Notes: generated by a model not told the origin, from the sequence alone. A stretch of 64,000 bases of DNA from CAZNLH01 sp964573995 (GCA_964573995.1 CAZNLH010000013.1:11941-75940), one strand, 5' to 3'; shown: positions 26,205 through 35,830, numbered from the stretch's first letter. Program-made: numbers and translations.

Positions 26205-26653
26205 GGACCGCCGTCCCAATCCGCCATAACCTCGCTGATAGTCGTTTCAGAGAATCCCTTGCGGCGGAGCAGCCCGTATGCCCGGCGCCGCTCACATACC
26301 GCCCTCCGATTCAACATGTCCCTCGCAAGTTCAGCCTCCTTGATTCCCTCTTCCCTCCAAACGCTTTCAATGGCCCCGGCAGCAACCTCCCCATCCACGC
26401 CCCTCTTCTTGAGTTCCAGCAACAGGCCATTCCTTCCCAATAGCCCATGCCTTGTTTTCTCCCTGATGAAGGCCTCTGAGAACCTCTCATCATCCAATAT
26501 CCCGGTATCCACCAGCCTTGACAGGACAACCTCGATGGACTTTGTGGGGAAGTTTCGCCGTACCAGTTTTCTTCTCAGTTCTTCCACGGAATGTTCACGA
26601 AGGGCCAGGATAAGGACCGCTCGATTATAAACCCTCTCTTCTTCACCCTTCAT
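26201..26653 (-). CDS. recX: RecX, regulator of RecA
   Basis: The 150-residue product has the three tandem three-helix repeats of RecX (for example REHSVEELRRKLVRRNF, then LVDTGILDDERFSEAFIREK, and a C-terminal AYGLLRRKGFSETTISEVM). RecX binds within the groove of the RecA filament and usually limits it. ATG 26653 is preceded by AGGAG at good spacing; a GTG at 26677 opens the same frame but has no ribosome site. It lies just downstream of recA, separated by a probable terminator, and overlaps alaS by 4 bp. Confidence 0.88.
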   Translation of the reverse strand: MKGEEERVYNRAVLILALREHSVEELRRKLVRRNFPTKSIEVVLSRLVDTGILDDERFSEAFIREKTRHGLLGRNGLLLELKKRGVDGEVAAGAIESVWREEGIKEAELARDMLNRRAVCERRRAYGLLRRKGFSETTISEVMADWDGGP

Positions 26654-26687
26654 TTGTCTCCTGAGAACCTCCAGCACCGGGAAACTG

Positions 26688-26712
26688 AAAAAAAAACCCT
26701 CGCAAGGAAGGG
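26688..26712 (-). terminator. Intrinsic terminator after recA
   Basis: On the minus strand a short GC stem, CCCT...AGGG (26709-26712 with 26697-26700), is followed directly by nine T residues. The stem is short, so the call rests mainly on the T-tract and its place between recA and recX. Read-through into recX is likely. Confidence 0.5.
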
Positions 26713-26767
26713 CATCCGTTGACTGGTGAGGTGATGGAAGAGTAAAACAGTTTGCCCGGGATCCCCC

Positions 26768-27811
26768 TTACTCCACCCCGGTTACAGCCTTTTCCGCCCC
26801 TTGTTCCCCAAGGCCGGGTATATCAAGTTTCTCCTTCAGGCTGTTCACGATGGAATTCATGATATCCAGGTTGTCTTTCAGTAACCGCTTGGCGTTCTCC
26901 CTTCCCTGGCCAAGTTTCTCACCCTGGTAACTGTACCAGGATCCACTCTTCTCTATGATACCCTCGGTTACCGCCAAATCGAGCACCGCCCCTTCAGCGG
27001 AAATCCCCTGGTCAAACATAATGTCGAACTCGGCCCTTCGGAAGGGGGGAGCCATCTTGTTCTTGACGACCTTTACTCTCGTTCGATTCCCGATAGCGCG
27101 GTCCCCGTCTACTATCGAGGATACGCGCCTGATATCGAGTCTCAGGGAGGCGTAAAATTTCAGGGCCCTGCCGCCCGTTGTGGTCTCCGGGTTTCCGAAC
27201 ATCACCCCGATCTTTTCCCGAAGTTGATTGATGAAGATCACCGCCGTCCTTGATCGATTGATAGACCCGGTCAATTTCCTGAGTGCCTGAGACATCAGGC
27301 GGGCCTGAAGGCCTACATGTGAATCACCCATCTCACCCTCTATCTCCGCCCGGGGAACCAACGCCGCCACTGAATCGACGACCAGGACATCCACAGCACC
27401 GCTGCGAACGAGCGTATCAGCGATCTCCAGGGCCTGCTCACCCGTATCCGGCTGCGCGACGAGGAGGTTGTCCACATCCACCCCGAGTTTCCTCGCATAA
27501 TCTGCATCGAGTGCGTGTTCGGCGTCGATAAATGCCGCAACCCCACCCACCCTCTGACCGTTTGCAATCACGTGAAGCGCGAGGGTTGTCTTCCCCGATG
27601 ACTCCGGCCCGAACACCTCCGTTACCCGGCCCCTGGGGATACCGCCGATTCCAGTGGCAAGGTCGAGGTTGATGGCCCCCGTCGAAATTGCATCGACCTT
27701 CACCTTCCCTGCACTTTCCCCCAATTTCATGATAGCACCCTTACCATGTTGCCGCTCGATCTGGCTTATCGCCATGATCAGCGCCTTTTCCTTCTCCTTG
27801 GTAGTCTCCAT
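26768..27811 (-). CDS. recA: Recombinase RecA
   Basis: The 347-residue protein is full length and highly conserved: Walker A GPESSGKTT near residue 70, Walker B VLVVDSVAAL, the L1/L2 region with FINQLREKIGVMFGNPETTTGG, and the C-terminal GEKLGQGRENAKRLLKDN block. RecA forms the filament on single-stranded DNA for homologous recombination and, in many bacteria, induces LexA self-cleavage. I see no clear LexA box in the leader, where a good sigma-70 promoter lies. The GC content and codon use look like those of neighbouring genes. Confidence 0.98.
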   Translation of the reverse strand: METTKEKEKALIMAISQIERQHGKGAIMKLGESAGKVKVDAISTGAINLDLATGIGGIPRGRVTEVFGPESSGKTTLALHVIANGQRVGGVAAFIDAEHALDADYARKLGVDVDNLLVAQPDTGEQALEIADTLVRSGAVDVLVVDSVAALVPRAEIEGEMGDSHVGLQARLMSQALRKLTGSINRSRTAVIFINQLREKIGVMFGNPETTTGGRALKFYASLRLDIRRVSSIVDGDRAIGNRTRVKVVKNKMAPPFRRAEFDIMFDQGISAEGAVLDLAVTEGIIEKSGSWYSYQGEKLGQGRENAKRLLKDNLDIMNSIVNSLKEKLDIPGLGEQGAEKAVTGVE

Positions 27812-27928
27812 GGTTTTCCTTCCCTCTCGCTTCCCATTCCAAGCCCCCCAGGACTACAAGAAGTCCCAAAGAACACCCCGAAGTACCCATATAAACACAC
27901 CATCCACCCACGAAACCGTACTTCTCCA

Positions 27929-27957
27929 AATCTATGCCCCCCTAAAGTACCTGTCAA
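27929..27957 (-). promoter_or_regulatory. Sigma-70 promoter of recA
   Basis: The minus strand has TTGACA, a 17-bp spacer and TAGATT. The -35 is a full consensus match and the -10 matches at four of six positions. The predicted start near 27922 leaves a leader of about 110 nt, in which GGACT/AGTCC (27851-27866) could form a small hairpin. Confidence 0.7.
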
Positions 27958-27993
27958 GATACTCCATTAAGGGCTGGGGAGGCGAAGTGGTTT

Positions 27994-29475
27994 CTATCCC
28001 GATCGTTTCTTTTTCAGGATGTCCAACCCGGCCTGGACCCGCTGAGAATAATACGGGACGTCCAGATACTTGAAAATGGCTGCTGCCTCCCTGAAGTGGC
28101 GCTCCGCTTCCATAAAATCACCTTCGGAATGAAAACGACGGGTCAGGAATTCCGCCTCCGCGAATAGCGTCTTCCCCCTCTCGTACCGCTCGTTGATCGA
28201 AAGGAGCCCATCTATGCTCTGGGAAAAGTAGCTCCGAGCCCTTTCGACCTCTCCCTTCGCATCGAATACCTGGCCGAAGACCCGGTAAACAATGGCCTCC
28301 TCGTACCTGTCCCTGAGCCCCAGGGAAATGCTGAGCGACTTCTCACACGACTTGACGGCTGCATCAAGATCCCCCGTCACTACCTTCAATTCAGCGATAC
28401 GCCGGTGCAGTTCGCCGATTAGATCTCCCCGGGGGGCGATATCAAGGGCGAGGGCAAGGGCCTCGTCATAATAACCCCGGGCCTGATTGAACTTGCCGCG
28501 ATCAAAGGCCAATTCACCGCTGAATTCCAGAGAAAGGCAGAGTTCCCTCATATACCCCTTCTCCCTCGATATTTCCCTCGAGAGCCCGTAGTACTCCTCT
28601 GATTGTTTCCACTCCCGCCTCATCATGCAGAGGTTGCCCAAAGAGATATACTTCCTGACGATGGAAAGAAGGTCACCGAGTTGCCTCCACAACTCGAGGC
28701 TTCGCTCCAGGTGCAATTGTGCCTCGTCCCAGTTACCCAGTAACAGGTGAACCGTCCCCAAGTTACCTATTATGGAGGCCGTCAGGCGTTCATCCCCCAA
28801 GGATCGGCTGATCCTGAGCGATCTCCTCAGCAGTTTCAGCGAATCCAGCCATTCGGATTCGACGAAACGTAACTGTGCAAGATGGTTCAGCACCCTGGCC
28901 AACTCCAGAGATTGCTTTTCATCACCGAGGTGATTGAGACAATCCTCGTAGTACCGCCTCGCCGATGTCAGGTCTCCCTGATGAAGCGACACGCTACCAA
29001 GGGTCATCAGGATCTCCTTCATCTTGGTCGGACCGCTGCTTACATCGAGGCATTGCAGTACGTCCCTGCATTCAACTTCCGCCTCTTCATAAGATCCGAT
29101 CCGAAGGTTGATCGATGCTGAGAGGAGACGGATATTTTCAAGCTCTCTGGAGATCGAATCGACTTCACCGGCAAGATAGTATTTCATCTCATCCACGATC
29201 TTTAGCGCCTGCGTGTACTCCCCCTTGGCACAGAGGCACTCGACGATGGCCTTGCGGAGACTTGCATGCTCGAGGATACCATTCTTCTCGCTGGAACTCT
29301 CGAGGGCCTCCTTGTAACAATGAATCGCCTCGTCGTGCCTGTGTTCCTCCCTGAGCCGGGCAGCAAGGCCGACCAGTTTGTCATCAGGGTCCCCACGCCA
29401 GGACGGAGCACCCGTCTTTCGACGCGCGGCACCTCTCCCGTCGATGCTTTTAAAAACCTCTCGTTTGGTAACCAT
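27994..29475 (-). CDS. Cytoplasmic tetratricopeptide-repeat protein
   Basis: The 493-residue protein has no signal peptide and is built of about ten TPR-like helical pairs from residue 30 to the end, with typical A/Y/G spacing (HDEAIHCYKEALESS, GSYEEAEVECRDVL, GNWDEAQLHLERSLELW, KFNQARGYYDEALALA). It resembles the TPR arrays of large ATP-binding regulators, but has no ATPase or kinase domain. TPR arrays bind other proteins; its partner is not evident. A small secreted protein gene lies 21 bp upstream in the same direction, so the two may be co-expressed. The molecular role is unknown. Confidence 0.8.
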   Translation of the reverse strand: MVTKREVFKSIDGRGAARRKTGAPSWRGDPDDKLVGLAARLREEHRHDEAIHCYKEALESSSEKNGILEHASLRKAIVECLCAKGEYTQALKIVDEMKYYLAGEVDSISRELENIRLLSASINLRIGSYEEAEVECRDVLQCLDVSSGPTKMKEILMTLGSVSLHQGDLTSARRYYEDCLNHLGDEKQSLELARVLNHLAQLRFVESEWLDSLKLLRRSLRISRSLGDERLTASIIGNLGTVHLLLGNWDEAQLHLERSLELWRQLGDLLSIVRKYISLGNLCMMRREWKQSEEYYGLSREISREKGYMRELCLSLEFSGELAFDRGKFNQARGYYDEALALALDIAPRGDLIGELHRRIAELKVVTGDLDAAVKSCEKSLSISLGLRDRYEEAIVYRVFGQVFDAKGEVERARSYFSQSIDGLLSINERYERGKTLFAEAEFLTRRFHSEGDFMEAERHFREAAAIFKYLDVPYYSQRVQAGLDILKKKRSG

Positions 29476-29496
29476 AGGTCCTCCCCTCCCAGCCGA

Positions 29497-29775
29497 TCAG
29501 TACTTGAGGAAAGAAAAGGCTTCCATGATAATACCTTCGAGCGATTGTTCCTTTGCGCTGTTCTTGGAATTGAGGTAATTTCCAGTGGTAATCCGGTAAC
29601 TTGGATCTTTTTTGAACCTCGGCCGCTGGTTTGGGTGTCCGTTTATATCAACCTTGCCGGAGTCCCAGGGCCTGCCGGCAATATAATCGATCTCGATCGC
29701 CTGCAGACTTTGTACACCGATCACCAGAAGAAGCGAGACGAGAAGAAAAGCGAAGATACCCTTCAACCGTACCAT
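29497..29775 (-). CDS. Small secreted protein of unknown function
   Basis: ATG 29775 has AGGAGG at 5-nt spacing and gives a 92-residue protein; the open frame extends 21 codons upstream without support. Residues 1-25 form a clear signal peptide (basic start, hydrophobic core, likely cleavage after SLQA). The mature part of about 67 residues is polar and basic, with no cysteine and no motif I recognise. It precedes the TPR gene by 21 bp, an arrangement sometimes seen for small exported peptides next to TPR regulators, but no signalling role is shown. Confidence 0.65.
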   Translation of the reverse strand: MVRLKGIFAFLLVSLLLVIGVQSLQAIEIDYIAGRPWDSGKVDINGHPNQRPRFKKDPSYRITTGNYLNSKNSAKEQSLEGIIMEAFSFLKY

Positions 29776-29841
29776 TTGACCCTCCTTTTGTTGAGAAAAC
29801 AGGCCTGGGAAAATTGATGCCTCTTCCAAACATGGCATGAA

Positions 29842-29991
29842 TCATTCCTCTTTCCAGCAGGCCTTTCCGAAGTGACACAACTTATTGCGGAACTTATAGT
29901 TATCAATATCTCCCCCGATATGGATGCCTTCCATGTTCGTCTTATCTTTATAAACTTCGTAGGATTTCACGATCAAAGCGATGATACCCAC
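29842..29991 (-). CDS. Possible 49-residue small protein
   Basis: This short frame starts with GTG 29991 and ends at TGA 29844-29842. It lies in the gap between the small membrane protein (stop at 30005, 13 bp away) and the secreted protein. The N-terminus is hydrophobic (VGIIALIV) and the rest is charged, with two cysteines near the end (KLCHFGKACWKEE). There is no strong ribosome-binding site. Spacing and composition favour a real gene, but it is short and unsupported by homology. Confidence 0.35.
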   Translation of the reverse strand: MGIIALIVKSYEVYKDKTNMEGIHIGGDIDNYKFRNKLCHFGKACWKEE

Positions 29992-30004
29992 CGCTGCCGA
30001 CGGC

Positions 30005-30202
30005 TTATAGCCTATTCACCCCCACGATCCAGACAACATATAAGATAATAAAAAGACTCATCCAAATAAAGCCCTGCTTCCCGTTTATAGAACCATCGGC
30101 ACAAATCCCCCTTCCTATCATACCCACAACCGCCAGGATCCATCCGATCAGGGCGAGACCGGATACTATCGACCAGAAATATGATGGAAAAATATTTTCC
30201 AT
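30005..30202 (-). CDS. Small two-helix membrane protein
   Basis: ATG 30202 gives a 65-residue protein with two clear transmembrane helices, about residues 8-30 and 46-62, joined by a loop GRGICADGSINGKQG. The ribosome site is weak. It starts 35 bp after the DUF2723 gene stop and is likely part of that transcript. The family is not recognised; the hydrophobic pattern supports a real membrane peptide. Confidence 0.5.
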   Translation of the reverse strand: MENIFPSYFWSIVSGLALIGWILAVVGMIGRGICADGSINGKQGFIWMSLFIILYVVWIVGVNRL

Positions 30203-30237
30203 ATCCAACGGGACGCCGGGTGCTCTCTAATACCTGA

Positions 30238-32256
30238 TCAATCCCAGTAATGCCTGACTTCAAGGTTCTCACGCACGGGGATCGTGCCGAGATCGAGATA
30301 CTCCAGGTCCAACTCCTTCTTCGGGACCGAATAAAATCGCTCCCTTTTCACTAGGGCGACCGACACCTTATACTTCCCTTCCCTTATATCCGGCGGGACA
30401 AAACAGTCGAAGTCGTCAATCCAGACCTTGCCAGGGACCAATTTGTCAAGCGGAATCATACCGCCGCCGAGCGTGTATATCCCCATGAATGAGTTTTCCT
30501 TCAATTCGTACTCCTTCAGTTCCCTGTCTTTCATGAACCGCAACAGCAGCATGTATTCGTCATCGAGGGGCCTTGCAGCCGACCAGTATACCCGTACGCC
30601 AAAGAGATCCCCCTCCACGAGCCTCTGCCGGTCGATGTTCAAGCCGAAGATATCGACCCGTTCTCTGTACCGGAACCTCCCGGGAAAACTGACATCCGGT
30701 ACCCGCGTCTTACATTCAGCAGGTCTCCCCCTCTTGGTGACCCGGTAAAAACCATGCTCGACCTCCTCGAGATGGAACCTGTCGTTCAGAAAGGCGTCGT
30801 ACTTGACCAGGTAAACGGGTCGTGAACCTATCTCCTTGGCCAAGTACTCCTCCAGTCGTTCCTTATAAATCCGATCCACCTGTTGCTCGAACAGGGGCGA
30901 CCGTTTGTCATGCGTCTCCAGGAATTCCTGGCGCACGTTCAGCGACATCAACCCGCGGTCGGAGATCTCCACATTTGCCTTCATTCCGTCCACAAAGTGG
31001 TGATACCAGAGAAGGGGCGTCGCCTCGTAGATGGAGGAGATCAGGGCATTGTCCTCCACCTCTTCCAGCACCTTCCGGGCGAATTCATCGGGCCCGCGGT
31101 CCCGGCTGAAGTCGAGCCGGTGGAAGTCCCTGGAGAAGGACCACACTACCAAGAGGGTCATACAAGTGATAAGGCCCCATTGAAGGATGGCCCGGGGGAC
31201 TGCGGACGCTGCACCGGAGCGAGCCCTGCGCGCCAGGGATGAGACCCCCTCCCCGATCCAGACCGTCCAGAACAGGAAGGATGGTATAAAGAAGACATGT
31301 TGATCCGACACACCATAATCGGCGAAGAAGGCAAAGTAGGCCAGGAAAGCCAGTAAGACCGCGTAAAAGACACCACGCTCCCTCCGGAACTGGCATAACG
31401 CGCCGTAGACCCCGAGAAAGAAGCCCGCATACACGAAGTCCCTCATCAACTTCACAAAGTAGAAAGTGACCGGTTTGGCCAGATCACCAAGGCCATACTG
31501 AAGCATGTCCGCCTTTACAATACGGCCGGTAATCAACCAAAAAAAGCCCTTGACAGAGCCCGGGTCCACTCCATGCAACCTGGGGTAGTTGAACGGCGCC
31601 GGCAGGTGGGCGCGCATCGGGATGAAGAGGTAGACCGACAGGCCGATTATTAAAAAGACGAGCGAGGGGAAGAGGACGCCGGCCCGGAAGACCTCTTCTC
31701 TCCGGTACATCCAGAGGAAGAGTACGACGGCGGGCAGGACAAGGACAGTCGACATGTGGTGTGTAAGGCTAAGCCCGATCACGAAAGAGAGGAGGAAGAG
31801 GATCCTTCTGTCATCGTTCCGGCGAGCCAGTAAAAGGAGGTACATTATCAAAGTCAGGAAAAAGGTGTGGAGGGTATAGACCTCGGTTATCTCGGCCTGC
31901 GACCAGAACGTGAACGAAAAGGCAAAGAGGAGGACAGTGACGGCGGAGGCGAAGACTTCCCCGTCCAGTAAGAGGATCACACGATACAGGAGTGCGACCG
32001 TTAGAGAGGCCATCAATGCCGAAAAGAAGTTTACGGCTATCGGCCCCTCGATACCGGGCAGCAGCGTTAGTAACTTTCCCAACTGGATATATAACGGATA
32101 CCCCGTTGGGTGGGGAATACAGAGGAAGGTCGCATGGAAGACGAACTCGCCGCTGTCCATCCACCACAGCGATGGGCACAGGTTCACCGAGTACACAATG
32201 AGCGTTGCGACAAACAATACCAGCGGGATCAGGACATCTCGATCGGTCTTTTGCAT
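30238..32256 (-). CDS. DUF2723 (TMEM260/GT117-like) membrane glycosyltransferase
   Basis: The 672-residue integral membrane protein begins with a helix and then the family signature WWMDSGEFVFHA and PHPTGYPLY, typical of DUF2723, whose eukaryotic member TMEM260 is a protein O-mannosyltransferase. About ten to twelve helices fill residues 8-375; a soluble domain of about 290 residues follows, with a beta-rich end. Such enzymes use lipid-linked sugars at the membrane and modify exported proteins. Acceptor and sugar are unknown here. Nearby genes for surface and secreted proteins make cell-surface glycosylation plausible. Confidence 0.85.
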   Translation of the reverse strand: MQKTDRDVLIPLVLFVATLIVYSVNLCPSLWWMDSGEFVFHATFLCIPHPTGYPLYIQLGKLLTLLPGIEGPIAVNFFSALMASLTVALLYRVILLLDGEVFASAVTVLLFAFSFTFWSQAEITEVYTLHTFFLTLIMYLLLLARRNDDRRILFLLSFVIGLSLTHHMSTVLVLPAVVLFLWMYRREEVFRAGVLFPSLVFLIIGLSVYLFIPMRAHLPAPFNYPRLHGVDPGSVKGFFWLITGRIVKADMLQYGLGDLAKPVTFYFVKLMRDFVYAGFFLGVYGALCQFRRERGVFYAVLLAFLAYFAFFADYGVSDQHVFFIPSFLFWTVWIGEGVSSLARRARSGAASAVPRAILQWGLITCMTLLVVWSFSRDFHRLDFSRDRGPDEFARKVLEEVEDNALISSIYEATPLLWYHHFVDGMKANVEISDRGLMSLNVRQEFLETHDKRSPLFEQQVDRIYKERLEEYLAKEIGSRPVYLVKYDAFLNDRFHLEEVEHGFYRVTKRGRPAECKTRVPDVSFPGRFRYRERVDIFGLNIDRQRLVEGDLFGVRVYWSAARPLDDEYMLLLRFMKDRELKEYELKENSFMGIYTLGGGMIPLDKLVPGKVWIDDFDCFVPPDIREGKYKVSVALVKRERFYSVPKKELDLEYLDLGTIPVRENLEVRHYWD

Positions 32257-32321
32257 CAGCCAACCGACCCCCCTCTTATCCGGTCCAGGTCCTGACCTCT
32301 GAAGTCCCAGGCATCTCTGCG

Positions 32322-33359
32322 CTACGCCCGCCTTGATCCGAAGATTCTACTGAAGACCCCTATCGCACGCTCGATATCCCTTGAAGTGATATCCAGGTGA
32401 GTAACAGCACGAAGGGTCCGCTTGCCGAAGGGCACGACCATGACTCCACCCTCGCGAAGTTTCTCTGTAACTTCCGCGCTCGTTTTTCCCGGAGTGGTAA
32501 TCTGGATCAGGACTATGTTCGTCTCCACGCTGTCGGGATCCACGTATAATCCCTGTAGCCCCGCGATTCCTTCCGCCAGCCTCCGGGCGTTTGCATGGTC
32601 CTCGGCCAGGCGCTTGATATTGTTCTCGAGCGCATAGATTCCCGCAGCGGCCAGTATCCCGGCCTGTCTCATCCCACCCCCCAGGATCTTCCTCACGCGC
32701 CTCGCTCGGTCAATGATCTCCCGCTTCGCTGCCAGGCAACTGCCGACGGGTGCCCCCAGGCCCTTCGACAGGCACACGGATACGGTATCGGCAAGGCCTG
32801 CATATTCCTTCACGTCGATCCCCGAAGATATAGAGGCGTTGAACAGCCTGGCGCCATCGAGGTGTATCGCGATCCCTCTCTGCCCGGCGAACTCCGACAC
32901 CTCCGCCATGACGTCGAACGGGAAGACCACCCCGCCCGCGCGGTTGTGCGTGTTCTCGAGACAAATCAGGGCTGTCGGTGGTCTGTGCAGGTCACCCGGG
33001 CTGTAAACATCCTCGATCTGCTCCCGATTTATCGACCCTCGGTTGCCAACGATAGGCCTGAACTGGACGCCGGAGAGTATCGCAGGGGCTCCACCCTCGA
33101 AATTATATAAGTGCGCTCCGGCCTCCACGACGACCTCGTCTCCCGGAGACGTCTGAATCCTTATCGCAGTCTGGTTTGATTGGGTGCCACTTGGAAAGAA
33201 AAGGGCCGCTTCCTTGCCAAGGATTTCCGCCACCATGTCTTGTAAACGGTTTACCGTGGGGTCGTCTCCAAAGACATCATCACCAACCTTGGCCTCCGAG
33301 ATGCACCTCCTCATCTCATCGGAGGGCCTTGTAACCGTATCCGAACGTAAATCTATCAT
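32322..33359 (-). CDS. ltaE: Low-specificity L-threonine aldolase
   Basis: The 345-residue PLP enzyme of the beta-eliminating lyase family starts directly with MIDLRSDTVTRP, the family's hallmark, and has GDDVFGDDPTV, AHLYNFEGG (His83), HLDGARLFNA and the PLP-binding lysine in CLSKGLGAPVGS (Lys199). It cleaves L-threonine and L-allo-threonine to glycine and acetaldehyde. The length is normal. It lies 121 bp downstream of the lamin-tail protein gene and 65 bp upstream of the DUF2723 gene with no evident link to either. Confidence 0.93.
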   Translation of the reverse strand: MIDLRSDTVTRPSDEMRRCISEAKVGDDVFGDDPTVNRLQDMVAEILGKEAALFFPSGTQSNQTAIRIQTSPGDEVVVEAGAHLYNFEGGAPAILSGVQFRPIVGNRGSINREQIEDVYSPGDLHRPPTALICLENTHNRAGGVVFPFDVMAEVSEFAGQRGIAIHLDGARLFNASISSGIDVKEYAGLADTVSVCLSKGLGAPVGSCLAAKREIIDRARRVRKILGGGMRQAGILAAAGIYALENNIKRLAEDHANARRLAEGIAGLQGLYVDPDSVETNIVLIQITTPGKTSAEVTEKLREGGVMVVPFGKRTLRAVTHLDITSRDIERAIGVFSRIFGSRRA

Positions 33360-33480
33360 GATCAGAGGACTTTGTCGTAACGTTCGATGCAGGGCCGCCC
33401 CTCCGTGTCAGCGCGGTGCTGCGACGCGACCGCATCGAGCGGGTCGGGAAAAGATATTCGGACAACCCCGCGGCGAGTGT

Positions 33481-35763
33481 CTACCTCAACAGGACCATCT
33501 TCTTGCTCAACTGGAGTATGACTTCCTGTGTTCCGGGCCTTGTGATAGTCAACCGGTAATAGTACGAACCGCTCGAGGCCGGCTCGCCGTTGTCGTCCCG
33601 ACCGTCCCAGCGTATCGAATACTCTCCCGGCACCACGGACCCTACCGGGAGGACCTTTATCTGTTGTCCCCTCACGTTGAAGATCGTTATCGTGGCCTGA
33701 AGCGGAAAGACCTGTGCCTGCCCCACCGTATCCTCTACCGAGAACTTGATCTCAGTCTGGGGATTGAACGGATTCGGGAAGTTCTGTCTCATACTGACCT
33801 TGATAGACTTGGGCAGCCCGGATGCAGCGCAGCGGATGGTCAGGGGCTCGGAGAAGAGTTCTCTCCCGGAAGCGAACACGGCGCCCAACAAGTACTGGTA
33901 GGCCATACTGTTGCGTGTGTCGGCGTCGAGGAAGTTCATAATATCGGGATGAATGGGTGTATCGTTCAGCCGGGTATATTCGGGGGAGGCCGCGCCTTCT
34001 GCTCCATCCCGGATCGAAGACCTGTAAATGTTCACGCTCAGTACCGAATCTCCGAAGTTGTCGGACCATGTGAGACGGATACCTTCTTCAACCACCGCCC
34101 CGCTGAAGTCGGGATTGAAGATGTGCACGCCCTTGCGAGAATTCTCATAGCCGGGGGTTTCCTGAAAGGCAGATCCGGGCACCAGGGCCGTCTCCCAATT
34201 TTCCGCCTCATCCGGCCCATCGAGGACCACGCGCTCCATCGAGGCCGCATCCCTTGATCCGGCACGTCCCGCAGGCCACACCCCTCCCGACATGTTGGCT
34301 GTGCTCACAACATCACCTGCTTCATCCTGCAGGATGATGAAATCGCCCGTCGGATCCAGTACGAGGTCTTTGGCCTTGTCGCCGTATACCTCCGTGTCCC
34401 CGCCGACGGTCTCACGTGGGTAACGTGTAAGCAGATAGAAACTGCCCGCGTCTACAAATCCCCGCAATCGGTACCGAGCCGCCTTGCTCATCAAAGTCCA
34501 GCCCCTGAGATCGACCGCCCTATCAAGACGATTGTAGAGTTCTATGAACTGGTTATCCCCACCCCAGAAGACCTCGCTGATCGTAACGTCGCCATAACTT
34601 ATCTTACCAGGAGGCAGCGTCCTGAAAGATAGATAGGATGAAGATGGCGCCTGGCGACCCCAGCCATCGAGGAGGTGCAGGGTTACGCGATAATTCGTCT
34701 CTTCCCGAAGTCCATCGATACGGAAGTCGTGCTCACGAGTGAGGCCTTTGCATGCCACAACCCGGTTCTCCGGTCCTTCCAACTCAGCAACAGCCCAGGC
34801 TGGCTCATTAGTGTGGAATATTAGTGTCGCCCCATCCTCCGTAATCCACTTTGCCTGCATGGCACCATTCAAAGAAGGAAAGGCGCCTTGGGCGGGACGC
34901 TGGTATTGATCATCCAGTGCGTAGGCGACTACGTTCAGGAAGAGGTTGACATTGTCTACAGGGTTTCCACCCGATTGCTCCGTGACCAGCAAATCGGAAT
35001 CCGAGACCAGTATGACACTTCCGGCTCCAAGTGGAACTGACAGGAGCAGTGGCCCGTAAGACGCACACCTGGGGCCCTCGATTACGCCGTCTTCCAGACC
35101 TCCCGCCCCTATTCCAATCCTCGGATCCAAGGACAGCCGTGAGACATGGCCGAATGGTCCGTCGAGAAAGGGAGAGCTCATGTCACCCCCGGTAAAGGTC
35201 AACTCGAGGCGTTGGGGGCCGTCGGCGATGGAAAACCCGGGAGGCCCTCCTTCGCCGTCAAAGAGCCCGGCAAGGAGGCCGTTAAGGACACCCAGGCATC
35301 CACCTCTTTCACCTCCTTCCTCCCAACCACCAACGAGGACGACCGAATGCCCGGAGACTATGAAACTGCGAACCGCATCGACCGCCTGCGGGCTGAACTC
35401 ATTATGTGGCTCGCATATGACAAGTAGATTGAACAGGCTCAGATCCTGCTGGTTATCACCCTCCTTCCAGGTGATCGATCCCCCCGGTGGGAGCGACTCG
35501 ATCGAATACCTCCCGGTGAGATAGAGCCTGTACGCCAAGGGAGAAATCGATCCCAACCATTTATCCTCACCCCAGGGGACCGCTGGCAGGGGTACAGGCT
35601 CGTCGTCATCGATTGCCCAGGTCTCCCCGGCATGTCCCTCTCCACTACTCCGATCGAAGAGGATGAAGTGCTCATCGTCTCCTGGACCGGGGAGGTCCGC
35701 CGGATAAATGGAAGAGACGAGCAGGACAAAGGGTAGGACGCTTAAGATCAATAACTTATGCAC
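33481..35763 (-). CDS. Secreted lamin-tail-domain protein with T9SS-type sorting tail
   Basis: With GTG 35763 as start the protein has 760 residues and a signal peptide (HKLLILSVLPFVLLVSS, cleavage near YPA). A TTG frame opens at 35817, but only about 7 nt from the predicted transcript start, so GTG is preferred. An N-terminal half of unknown type contains a GATase-like SFIVSGHSVVLVGG segment. A lamin-tail domain (about 395-530, FIELYNRLDRAVDLRGW) and a fibronectin-like stretch follow. The end is a FlgD-Ig-like sorting domain, QNFPNPFNP...WDGRDDNGEPASSG...KKMVLLR. Such tails direct type IX export, consistent with sprA in this window. Its role at the surface is unknown. Confidence 0.8.
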   Translation of the reverse strand: MHKLLILSVLPFVLLVSSIYPADLPGPGDDEHFILFDRSSGEGHAGETWAIDDDEPVPLPAVPWGEDKWLGSISPLAYRLYLTGRYSIESLPPGGSITWKEGDNQQDLSLFNLLVICEPHNEFSPQAVDAVRSFIVSGHSVVLVGGWEEGGERGGCLGVLNGLLAGLFDGEGGPPGFSIADGPQRLELTFTGGDMSSPFLDGPFGHVSRLSLDPRIGIGAGGLEDGVIEGPRCASYGPLLLSVPLGAGSVILVSDSDLLVTEQSGGNPVDNVNLFLNVVAYALDDQYQRPAQGAFPSLNGAMQAKWITEDGATLIFHTNEPAWAVAELEGPENRVVACKGLTREHDFRIDGLREETNYRVTLHLLDGWGRQAPSSSYLSFRTLPPGKISYGDVTISEVFWGGDNQFIELYNRLDRAVDLRGWTLMSKAARYRLRGFVDAGSFYLLTRYPRETVGGDTEVYGDKAKDLVLDPTGDFIILQDEAGDVVSTANMSGGVWPAGRAGSRDAASMERVVLDGPDEAENWETALVPGSAFQETPGYENSRKGVHIFNPDFSGAVVEEGIRLTWSDNFGDSVLSVNIYRSSIRDGAEGAASPEYTRLNDTPIHPDIMNFLDADTRNSMAYQYLLGAVFASGRELFSEPLTIRCAASGLPKSIKVSMRQNFPNPFNPQTEIKFSVEDTVGQAQVFPLQATITIFNVRGQQIKVLPVGSVVPGEYSIRWDGRDDNGEPASSGSYYYRLTITRPGTQEVILQLSKKMVLLR

Positions 35764-35830
35764 GATAAAGGTCTTCTGAGTCTTTGAGTTGGAATGAAAA
35801 CCCGTATTTCCGAGCAAGTACCTTTGAGAT

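Noticed and set aside
27080..27110. tRNA T-loop-like GTTCGATTCCCG inside recA
   Set aside because: It lies within conserved recA codons and no cloverleaf surrounds it; no tRNA was found in the window.
33361..33480. Minus-strand open frame ending CIERYDKVL just before the threonine aldolase start
   Set aside because: It has no start codon and overlaps the end of the lamin-tail gene in another frame; most likely chance openness in GC-rich DNA.
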